Source: Candidatus Bathyarchaeota archaeon (GTDB taxonomy: Archaea; Thermoproteota; Bathyarchaeia; 40CM-2-53-6; RBG-13-38-9). Taken from it: DNA of 7,105 bases. A program made the translations under genes and the position numbers. Of this stretch, positions 1-5,586 are shown one piece after another (the first letter of the stretch is position 1; each line of letters starts with the position of its first letter). The notes under the pieces are model-generated. The model did no database searches and was not told the origin of the DNA. It saw only the letters and a list, made by a program, of their open reading frames with translations. The DNA is taken from contig JAGLGJ010000054.1 in NCBI GenBank assembly GCA_023144075.1, positions 1 to 7,105 on the forward strand, given 5' to 3'.

Positions 1-485
1 ATAATCAGGTAATCGGCTAATGCTATGACTGAGCCCACGCCTAATGATAGTTCACGAGTATCTCTAGAGTTAAATTCTTCTATTGTTTTGGGATCATCGC
101 CTCTTCCTCGATAGGTAAGACGTTGGAATCTTTGCTTAGGATTGGCATGAATAGCTAACAAGGTAACTTCAAAATTATTTATTAACGATTCAAGTTCATC
201 AATACTACGTAATCCTTCAACTATAACTATTTTTGATTTGGTGTCCAAGATTCTAGACAAAAGCCTCTTGATCATTACACTAGGGCCTTCATCTTTTCTC
301 ATCTGAACCATCAGATTGCCAAAGTTTTCTGGTGTAGCAACAATTTTTCTCATTTTTGCTTCTTCTCTTAGAACATCACCGCATACGAATACAGGGATAC
401 CAAGTTTTTTTGCAGTATTTGATGCAACTGCCTTACCGGCACCAGACATTCCAGCAATGCCGATAACTGTTTTAACGCTTTTCAA
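1..485 (-). CDS. UPF0200-family nucleotide-kinase-like P-loop NTPase (C-terminus cut by window edge)
   Basis: I read this from the reverse complement; 161 codons are visible and the end lies beyond base 1. The family is a small, roughly 180-residue archaeal P-loop protein related to dephospho-CoA and adenylate kinases. Its substrate is not established, and it is presumably cytosolic. Visible motifs are a P-loop G12-M-S-G-A-G-K18-A19, a G36-D-V-L-R-E-E segment, I88-V-E-G-L-R-S (the family's 'IdGiRs' strand), an Arg-rich lid R119-F-Q-R-L-T-Y-R-G-R-G-D-D, then R141-D-T-R-E-L and A155-L-A-D-Y. All are typical of UPF0200. The start is TTG at 485: an in-frame TAA lies seven codons upstream, and the next Met (residue 13) falls inside the P-loop. 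The residue after the P-loop Lys is Ala rather than Ser or Thr, which is unusual (see findings). The gene is divergent from thpR. Family assignment is firm; biochemical role is unknown. Confidence 0.85.
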   Translation of the reverse strand, partial: MKSVKTVIGIAGMSGAGKAVASNTAKKLGIPVFVCGDVLREEAKMRKIVATPENFGNLMVQMRKDEGPSVMIKRLLSRILDTKSKIVIVEGLRSIDELESLINNFEVTLLAIHANPKQRFQRLTYRGRGDDPKTIEEFNSRDTRELSLGVGSVIALADYLI

Positions 486-577
486 AAAACCCAGATCCTT
501 ATATTATTTTGATTAATCAAGTCCTCTTTAAGCCCACTCTTAAATTGTGTATGCATTACTATTTGTATTGATATAAA
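486..577. promoter_or_regulatory. Divergent intergenic promoter region
   Basis: This 92-base AT-rich gap separates two outward-facing genes that both begin with TTG, so it must carry both promoters. On the minus strand the run AATAATATAAGG (about 499-510) is TATA-like and lies roughly 20-25 bases from the TTG at 485, which fits a leaderless or very short-leader transcript. For thpR the best candidates are weak: CTTAAATTG near 539-547, or GTATGCAT near 549-556. Neither TTG has a good Shine-Dalgarno sequence. The elements were placed by eye from usual archaeal spacing. Confidence 0.45.
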
Positions 578-1138
578 TTGGAGAAGATCAGAGCTTTTAT
601 AGCCGTAGATATTGAGAGCGAGGAGTTTCGAAGCCAAATCCTCGAATTACAGAAGAGGATTATCGATATTGGTGCAGACATAAAACCTGTTGTACCCGAA
701 AACATACATTTGACTTTGCGTTTTCTTGGAGAGATAGAAACAACTCTTATGGAAAAAATCGTTGATATAATGAAACTTGTTGAATTTCAACCATTTGAGA
801 TTCAATTCAAGGGTGCTGGTGCGTTCCCAAGTACGAAAAAAATCAACGTGATATGGGTTGGTTTAATCCTTGGACAAGAAGAGTTGTCAAGAATCTCAAG
901 ATCATTAGAATCACAATTCAGAAAGCTGGGTATCTCAGAAGATAAAAAAGGATTTAGTCCTCACGTAACCATTGCACGTGTAAGAAGTGGCCGCAATAGG
1001 GATGCAATAGCAGATTTACTCTATAAATCCAAAGAGAAGGCTTACGGTTCAATGATAGCCCAAGCTATTAGACTCAAGAAGAGTGTTTTAACTCCTCAAG
1101 GACCAATTTATTCTACAATATTTGAGGTAAAATCTTGA
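578..1138 (+). CDS. thpR: RNA 2',3'-cyclic phosphodiesterase (LigT/2H phosphoesterase family)
   Basis: This 186-residue protein belongs to the 2H phosphoesterases. Characterised members open RNA 2',3'-cyclic phosphates to 2'-phosphates and, in reverse, can make 2'-5' RNA links. Both catalytic HxTx motifs are intact: H44-L-T46-L followed by R-F-L-G-E, and S127-P-H129-V-T131-I-A-R-V. The opening strand R5-A-F-I-A-V-D is the family's usual N-terminus. Length is normal for the family (about 180-190). The TTG start at 578 is supported because it puts that strand four residues in; no Met is available nearby. No Shine-Dalgarno is visible upstream, so the mRNA may be leaderless. The stop codon overlaps the cca start (TTGA, 1135-1138), so the two are one transcription unit and probably translationally coupled. 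The shared theme is processing of RNA ends, but the actual substrate here is unknown. Confidence 0.93.
   Translation: MEKIRAFIAVDIESEEFRSQILELQKRIIDIGADIKPVVPENIHLTLRFLGEIETTLMEKIVDIMKLVEFQPFEIQFKGAGAFPSTKKINVIWVGLILGQEELSRISRSLESQFRKLGISEDKKGFSPHVTIARVRSGRNRDAIADLLYKSKEKAYGSMIAQAIRLKKSVLTPQGPIYSTIFEVKS
1124..1128 (+). promoter_or_regulatory. Shine-Dalgarno site for cca
   Basis: GAGGT lies inside the last codons of thpR, six bases before the TTG at 1135. It is the clearest ribosome-binding site in the window and is what fixes the unusual TTG start of cca. Genes likely to be first in their transcripts lack such a site, which suggests leaderless starts for first genes and SD-led starts for internal ones. 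Confidence 0.75.
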
Positions 1139-2565
1139 AAACTGAAACTGATAGAACCCTCAGCAAAGTACTTGAAAAGATTGTGCCCCAAAAGTCAGAA
1201 AGAAATAGTGTTGAAAATCTCGCTAAAAAGATAATGAGCAAAGTTGTAGATGCATCGTATAACTCATCTTTGAATGCAAAAGTCAGCCTTGAAGGGTCAG
1301 TTGCAAAAGATACTTGGCTCTCAGAAGAAGCGGACATAGACATATTTCTTCAAATAGATAGCAAACTGGAAAGAAAAGAACTTGAAACTACGTGTATGGA
1401 AGTTGCAAGACAAGCCATAAAGGGCTATGAACCAATCGAACGCTTCACCGAACATCCTTATATTGAGACTCTTATCGGGAAAACAAGAGTCAACATAGTA
1501 CCATGTTACCGTGTAGAGAAAGGAAAATGGAAAAGCGCTACCGACCGGACCCCATATCATACCGCATACGTAAAAAACCATCTCGACAATAAGTTAAGAA
1601 ATGAAATTAGACTTCTGAAGAAATTCATGAAAGGCATTGGGACCTATGGTGCTGAAATTCGTGTAGGAGGATTCAGTGGAATGTTGTGTGAAACGCTCAT
1701 ACTGTTCTACAAGTCTTTTAATGAAACAATTCAAGCCGCAACATCATGGAAAGAGAGAACAGTGGTAGATCTAGAGAAACATTATGAGAGAGATTTCGAA
1801 GAAGTTTTGGATTTATTCGACCAATCTTTGATTGTAATTGATCCGATTGATGAGAATAGAAATGTTTCTGCCGCAGTCACCGAGAAGAAACTCTGGGAAT
1901 TTGTCTCCGCTTCAAGACTATTTTTAAAAAAACCTGACACGACATTCTTTTTCCCCCCTCGAGTTAAGAGATTGAATCGAAGACAATTTCAAAACATTTT
2001 ATCCAAGAGGGGAACAAATTTTATAGGAGTTCAAATCGCCAATATTGATGTTCCTGTTGACGTTATATGGAGCCAGATCTATAAAGCAGAAAAATCAATC
2101 ATCAACTTACTACGCTCACATGGATTCTCTGTCTTGCGAACATTTTCATTCAGCAATGAAAAAGATCTTAACATAATTATTGTTGAATTAGAAAACCGAA
2201 TTCTATCAAAAACCATGAAGCATTTGGGGCCTCCTGTTGAGAAGAGAACTGAATCAGAAAAATTCCTATTAACACATTTGCGAAATAAAGATACGATATC
2301 AGGACCATGGATCGAAAAAAACAGATGGGTGACTCATAAAAAGAGAGAACATATTGATGCTAAACAAATCATAAGGGAAAATCTTTCTAATGGAGGAAGA
2401 AAAATCGGCATACCCAATCTAATAGCGAATCAAATAGTTAAAAATAGATTTAGAATATTGGTTGATAATGAAATCCAAAGATTTTTTAATATTCCAGAAT
2501 TTTCGTCGTTTCTTCATTCTCATCTAAAAGGAAAACCAAGTTGGCTTGAAAACTCTCTAGAATAA
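1135..2565 (+). CDS. cca: Archaeal class I CCA-adding enzyme (tRNA nucleotidyltransferase), third catalytic Asp replaced by Asn
   Basis: This 476-residue protein would add or repair the 3'-terminal CCA of tRNA from CTP and ATP. It aligns along its whole length with the Archaeoglobus fulgidus enzyme as I recall it. The nucleotidyltransferase motif is G54-S55 ... D67-I-D69, matching GS and E59/D61. D137-R-T-P-Y-H, E157-I-R-L-L-K and G179-F-S-G-M-L-C-E follow. D236-P-I-D239-E-N-R242-N-V carries the Asp and Arg that contact the incoming base. The tail domain includes L-G-P-P near the region matching 'MGPQFE'. The third catalytic carboxylate (D110 in the A. fulgidus enzyme) should sit in V-D-V-V-P-C-Y, but here it reads V119-N120-I-V-P-C-Y, with codon AAC at 1492-1494. 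Family identity is very firm; activity is therefore uncertain. The start is TTG at 1135, with GAGGT six bases upstream and a 4-base overlap with thpR. Confidence 0.95.
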   Translation: MKTETDRTLSKVLEKIVPQKSERNSVENLAKKIMSKVVDASYNSSLNAKVSLEGSVAKDTWLSEEADIDIFLQIDSKLERKELETTCMEVARQAIKGYEPIERFTEHPYIETLIGKTRVNIVPCYRVEKGKWKSATDRTPYHTAYVKNHLDNKLRNEIRLLKKFMKGIGTYGAEIRVGGFSGMLCETLILFYKSFNETIQAATSWKERTVVDLEKHYERDFEEVLDLFDQSLIVIDPIDENRNVSAAVTEKKLWEFVSASRLFLKKPDTTFFFPPRVKRLNRRQFQNILSKRGTNFIGVQIANIDVPVDVIWSQIYKAEKSIINLLRSHGFSVLRTFSFSNEKDLNIIIVELENRILSKTMKHLGPPVEKRTESEKFLLTHLRNKDTISGPWIEKNRWVTHKKREHIDAKQIIRENLSNGGRKIGIPNLIANQIVKNRFRILVDNEIQRFFNIPEFSSFLHSHLKGKPSWLENSLE

Positions 2566-2577
2566 TCGAACATAACT

Positions 2578-3339
2578 GTGTGGGATGAATTTCCTGTGTC
2601 GATTCTATCAGACTTACCAAAGGAAATTATTTGTTATCCAAAACCTGATGAACAAGAGAAAGCCCGACGAATAAAAGAGCTTCAAAGTATCGGTGTGAAA
2701 AATGTTCGATTAGAGGGCTTAAAAAAAATCTATGGTCATCAAGTTATTGGAAAAGGGTGTGTCAGCATAGCTGTTCTTGCAGATACTGCATCTGGACTGG
2801 CAATTCTTAAGATAAGAAGAATGGATGCAGATCGATTAGACATGTTTCATGAAGTTCAAATGTTGAATTTCGCCAATTCCTCTTCACTCGGACCGAGACT
2901 ATTCCTCTACTCAAAAAATTTTATTCTAATGGAGTATATTGCTGGATCCTTAATTAGCGAATGGCTTAACAATGTAAGATCATTTCGTCTTACGAAAGTA
3001 AAGGCTGTACTCAAGGACATATTAACTCAATGTTACAAAATGGATAATATACATCTTGATCATGGTGAGTTGAGTAATGCTTCGAAACATGTGATAATCA
3101 GAGACTCTGATTGGAAACCGATCATAATAGATTTCGAATCTGCTAGCAGAAATAGGCGTCCTAATAACTTGACATCTATTTGTCATTTTATTTTCAAAAA
3201 TAAAGAATTGTCTGATATGATGCAACTATCTATGGACTCAATTGCCAGTAATGATTCCAATAAAATTCTTAGAGATTATAAAAAAATCCCTTCAAAAAGT
3301 ATATTCAATCAAATACTGCAAAAATACAAATTAAATTAA
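2578..3339 (+). CDS. Predicted archaeal Ser/Thr protein kinase (COG2112-like)
   Basis: This 253-residue protein has a compact kinase fold of the kind grouped as archaeal 'predicted Ser/Thr protein kinase', distantly like RIO kinases; the substrate is unknown. Visible elements in order are an N-terminal P-K-P and R-I-K-E-L-Q-S-I-G segment typical of the group, a glycine-rich loop V56-I-G-K-G60-C-V, the ATP-binding K78 in A-I-L-K, the partner Glu probably E92 in H-E-V-Q-M-L, hinge L117-M-E-Y, catalytic-loop motif D161-H162-G-E164-L-S, and metal-binding D185-F-E (the DFG position). Glu replaces the usual catalytic Asp, and no Asn lies five residues on (S169). I believe HGEL is common in this group but cannot check. 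The last 50 or so residues have no recognised motif. The GTG start at 2578 lies 12 bases after cca and in the same frame, behind its TAA. No SD is visible. It is probably co-transcribed with thpR and cca. Confidence 0.8.
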   Translation: MWDEFPVSILSDLPKEIICYPKPDEQEKARRIKELQSIGVKNVRLEGLKKIYGHQVIGKGCVSIAVLADTASGLAILKIRRMDADRLDMFHEVQMLNFANSSSLGPRLFLYSKNFILMEYIAGSLISEWLNNVRSFRLTKVKAVLKDILTQCYKMDNIHLDHGELSNASKHVIIRDSDWKPIIIDFESASRNRRPNNLTSICHFIFKNKELSDMMQLSMDSIASNDSNKILRDYKKIPSKSIFNQILQKYKLN

Positions 3340-3387
3340 ACAGAACATTTGATTTTGATGGATCCAATATAACATATAAGGGGAGAG

Positions 3388-3395
3388 TATAAATT
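3388..3395 (+). promoter_or_regulatory. TATA box of the toxin-antitoxin operon
   Basis: TATAAATT is preceded by the purine-rich run GGGGAGAG (3380-3387), resembling a TFB-recognition element followed by a TATA box. Its centre is about 27 bases before the TTG at 3419, the spacing at which archaeal transcription normally begins. That predicts a leaderless mRNA starting at or beside the TTG. It lies in the 79-base gap after the kinase gene, which otherwise holds only AT-rich sequence. The antitoxin, having DNA-binding domains, may repress here, though I see no convincing inverted repeat. Confidence 0.6.
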
Positions 3396-3418
3396 CACAT
3401 TGAAGTAGTGCAACCAAA

Positions 3419-3763
3419 TTGAAAAAGAAGCGATCAAGAAAAGACATGTATCAATCACAAATGTTTGGAAACTCTCGAGTATCAATATCCATTCCAAATG
3501 ATATACTGAGAGATGTAATAGAGCTAGCTAGACAGAAAAAAACATCTAGGTCCATAATTCTAAACGAATCAACCCGATTGGGATTTAGAGAAATGGCTGT
3601 CAGATTCGCGCTTGAAGAATATCAACGTGGTCATATATCTGTCGGTCGTGCAGCCGAAATTTCGGGATTAGGATTAGCAGAGTTCATGGAAGAAATGAGA
3701 AAGCGCGGAATAGCTCCAAGATACGAAGAAGAATCATCGACGAAAGAGATGGCGGATGAATGA
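3419..3763 (+). CDS. Two-part antitoxin: ribbon-helix-helix segment plus UPF0175-like helix-turn-helix segment
   Basis: This 114-residue protein is the likely antitoxin and operon repressor for the PIN toxin that follows. Residues 1-10 are strongly basic (five Lys and three Arg among the first nine). Residues 20-58 look like a ribbon-helix-helix unit: strand R20-V-S-I-S-I-P, then two helices around D28-I-L-R-D-V-I-E-L-A and S45-I-I-L-N-E. Residues 60-102 match the UPF0175 pattern: Y68-Q-R-G-H-I-S-V-G-R-A-A-E-I-S-G-L with F89-M-E-E-M-R-K-R-G-I. The acidic tail (103-114) would be the toxin-binding or disordered end. TTG at 3419 is chosen because an in-frame TGA sits at 3401 and the TATA spacing fits; ATG at 3446 is a possible alternative that would drop the basic N-terminus. 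It overlaps the toxin by ATGA. Function is inferred from family and context. Confidence 0.78.
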   Translation: MKKKRSRKDMYQSQMFGNSRVSISIPNDILRDVIELARQKKTSRSIILNESTRLGFREMAVRFALEEYQRGHISVGRAAEISGLGLAEFMEEMRKRGIAPRYEEESSTKEMADE

Positions 3764-4251
3764 TAGCAATCCCAGATATGCAAGTAGCAATTCTACTCCT
3801 GAAACACAATAAATTTGGACTTCTCAATTTTTCATATGAAAAAATAATGATTCCAACAGCATATATTGCAGAAATCACTGGCGGAAATTTTGATACCCCA
3901 ATTTCAGAAGGATGGCTAGAAATCTTTGACCCTGATTTAGAGCATTTGATGCATACTGATCGAATCGAATCTAAAACAGGCATAAAACTTTCGATATGCG
4001 AGGAGTCATGTGTGGCTTTGGCTATTCAAAACAAAGCCATAGTCTTGACAGAAGACAGGGAAATCAATACTGTAGCGAAACTCCTTGAGTTAAAAGTTGA
4101 GGGCTTATCTCAAATCATTATCAGAGCATACAAGTCCAACAAAATATCAAAAGAAGATGGTGTCAGATTTCTAAGAGAGATCTATGGTAGCGTTTCACCA
4201 ATTGTTACAAGATACATTAACCTTGAAGAACAGTTAATAAAATCTCTTTAA
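3760..4251 (+). CDS. PIN-domain ribonuclease toxin (DUF3368-like)
   Basis: This 163-residue protein is a predicted metal-dependent RNase of the PIN fold, the usual toxin partner of UPF0175 antitoxins. PIN toxins of the VapC type typically cut tRNA or rRNA; the target here is unknown. Likely active-site acids are D6 (in I-P-D-M-Q-V-A-I-L, where most PINs read DTSVLI), E38 in Y-I-A-E-I, E81 in S-I-C-E-E-S-C-V-A-L-A, and D99 in V-L-T-E-D-R. The pattern A-L-A then V-L-T-x-D then K-V-E-G-L is characteristic of DUF3368. The N-terminal strand is divergent and short, but an in-frame TGA directly before the ATG (3757-3759) rules out a longer protein. Translation is probably coupled to the antitoxin through the ATGA overlap. 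The gene converges on rfcL with only 26 bases between stop codons. All four acidic positions are present, so it looks intact. Confidence 0.82.
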   Translation: MIAIPDMQVAILLLKHNKFGLLNFSYEKIMIPTAYIAEITGGNFDTPISEGWLEIFDPDLEHLMHTDRIESKTGIKLSICEESCVALAIQNKAIVLTEDREINTVAKLLELKVEGLSQIIIRAYKSNKISKEDGVRFLREIYGSVSPIVTRYINLEEQLIKSL

Positions 4252-4277
4252 GTTTGATTTTTAATTACAGTACAAGG
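4252..4277. terminator. Convergent intergenic spacer with a short T-run
   Basis: The 26 bases between the stops of the PIN toxin gene (plus) and rfcL (minus) include TTTTT at 4258-4262, the sort of U-rich signal that ends archaeal transcription without a hairpin. It serves the plus strand. No comparable T-run is seen on the minus strand inside the spacer, so rfcL transcripts may extend into the antisense side of the toxin gene. Confidence 0.4.
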
Positions 4278-5507
4278 TCATTGCTTCAGATATTCTATCA
4301 TTTCCTCGTCAAGTTCAAACCAATCGGCTATTAATTTTGCGTCTCTCGATTTGTTATCGAATATTTGTTTGATATAGGGTATAAAATATTTAATTGATCT
4401 ACCTGTTGATAGGTGACTTTTTGCGGCTATTTTCCTTCCTATTGAAGTCCGCAAAGCTTTTTCTCTTCTGGCCTTTGCTCTCATTTTTATCCGTTCGGGG
4501 AATCGCATTTTTACCCATCCAGGTTTAGTATGTTCTCTGCTCATTGCGACACCTGCTGTCATAAAGTCCAGAGCGTAAGAGAGCAGCCGCCAATTTTGTG
4601 TTTGCCTTATTCTTTTTAGGAATAGATCTGCTTTTGCTAGTGCTTGAAGTGCTTTAGCTCTATCTCTTGGATCCGATAACTGTGTTGGAGCATTTTCATA
4701 TATCCATTCAAATAGCATCTCATAGTCTACTTCGGATAGCTCTATGGCTTTTCTAGCCCAACTGCAGGTCTTAGCTTTGAAAACATTTCCTAATACTTCA
4801 AAGATGTTTGACTTCCGATCTCGCCATCCAAGCGAAGTGACATCATCGTAAGAAATTTTTTTCTTTCCAGTTGATAGAGTCTGTAGGTCATTGATGATTG
4901 AACGCATATCACCTTCGTTTCTTTCGACAAGGAATTTTAGAGCTCTATCGTCTATCTCTAGACTTTCCTTTTCACATATTTTCTTCAAGTAGGGTATAGA
5001 ATCTCGAAGTCCGAGTTTCTTGAATTGGATCATTAAGCAAGTATTGCGTAGAGGCGCCAATCGTGGGTTCCAAGGATCGTTTGCTGTCAGTATAATGGGC
5101 CATTTTGTTTTTTTTATTGCGGAAATAATGGCTTCGACGGCTCCTCTATCCGCTCTAGAATCAATTCCGTCAACCTCGTCTAAAAGTATCAACCTTTTTT
5201 TTCCTAAAAGGCTACTCTGTCCTGCGGCTGTTCCTACAATTCTTCCGATTGAGGCGGTTGTTCTCTTGTCACTGGCATTCATTTCCACAAGATCGAAATT
5301 CAAATCTTGTGATGCTGCCTCAGCTGTAACGGTTTTACCAGTTCCGGCGGGTCCATGCAATAGTACTGCTTTCTTTTTCGGAATTCCTTTTTCCCAAGAG
5401 GAAAGCCATTTTCTAAATGATATTATAGGTTCTTTATTACCTGCTATATCGTCCAGATGTCGAGGCCGATATTTGTTCTGAGTCCAAGGTATTCCATAAG
5501 TCGCCAT
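4278..5507 (-). CDS. rfcL: Replication factor C large subunit (clamp loader)
   Basis: RfcL joins the small RFC subunits to open PCNA and load it on primed DNA at replication forks. With the ATG at 5507 the protein has 409 residues. N-terminal landmarks are W8-T-Q-N-K-Y-R-P and D-D-I-A-G-N (RFC boxes). Walker A is G52-P-A-G-T-G-K58-T59, Walker B is L-I-L-L-D110-E111-V-D, sensor 1 is T-A-N144-D, and sensor 2 is G200-D-M-R203. The RFC-small SRC arginine-finger motif is absent (L-R-N-T-C at this place), as expected for the large subunit. The C-terminal collar helices follow. The sequence ends E-E-M-I-E-Y-L-K-Q without a PCNA-binding tail (see findings). A GTG at 5546 would add 13 residues that match nothing in the family; the TATA-like site upstream predicts a start of transcription downstream of that GTG, favouring the ATG. 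Confidence 0.93.
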   Translation of the reverse strand: MATYGIPWTQNKYRPRHLDDIAGNKEPIISFRKWLSSWEKGIPKKKAVLLHGPAGTGKTVTAEAASQDLNFDLVEMNASDKRTTASIGRIVGTAAGQSSLLGKKRLILLDEVDGIDSRADRGAVEAIISAIKKTKWPIILTANDPWNPRLAPLRNTCLMIQFKKLGLRDSIPYLKKICEKESLEIDDRALKFLVERNEGDMRSIINDLQTLSTGKKKISYDDVTSLGWRDRKSNIFEVLGNVFKAKTCSWARKAIELSEVDYEMLFEWIYENAPTQLSDPRDRAKALQALAKADLFLKRIRQTQNWRLLSYALDFMTAGVAMSREHTKPGWVKMRFPERIKMRAKARREKALRTSIGRKIAAKSHLSTGRSIKYFIPYIKQIFDNKSRDAKLIADWFELDEEMIEYLKQ

Positions 5508-5557
5508 AATTTGGCGCCCACTTTTATGTGTTAAAGCTTCTAACACAGCATTCAGAC

Positions 5558-5567
5558 TATTAAAATT
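5558..5567 (-). promoter_or_regulatory. Possible TATA element for rfcL
   Basis: On the minus strand this reads ATTTTAATAG, in the 79-base gap between the glutamate-synthase-like stop and the rfcL ATG at 5507. Usual archaeal spacing would put the transcript start near 5537, giving a leader of about 30 bases before the ATG and excluding the GTG at 5546. No strong T-run terminator for the upstream gene is visible on this strand, so read-through from it is also possible. The match is modest. Confidence 0.4.
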
Positions 5568-5586
5568 CGTTCTTTTCTAATTTTTT

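Noticed and set aside
1113..1581. Two minus-strand reading frames opposite the start of cca
   Set aside because: They lie opposite the nucleotidyltransferase catalytic core and show no motif of their own.
2578..3339. Kinase as Bud32/PRPK or a true RIO kinase
   Set aside because: The HGEL loop, D-F-E motif and N-terminal PKP/RIKEL segment fit the COG2112-type archaeal kinase better, and no RIO winged-helix domain or Kae1 neighbour is present.
3378..3387. AAGGGGAGAG as a Shine-Dalgarno for the antitoxin
   Set aside because: It is over 30 bases from the TTG, and an in-frame TGA at 3401 excludes any nearer start. It fits better as the purine-rich element before the TATA box.
5020..5481. Plus-strand reading frame of 153 codons opposite rfcL
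   Set aside because: It is antisense to the conserved AAA core of rfcL, matches no family, and has no promoter or ribosome-binding site.
5508..5546. GTG at 5546 as the rfcL start
   Set aside because: The 13 added residues match nothing at RfcL N-termini, and the likely transcript start lies downstream of this GTG. It is not fully excluded.
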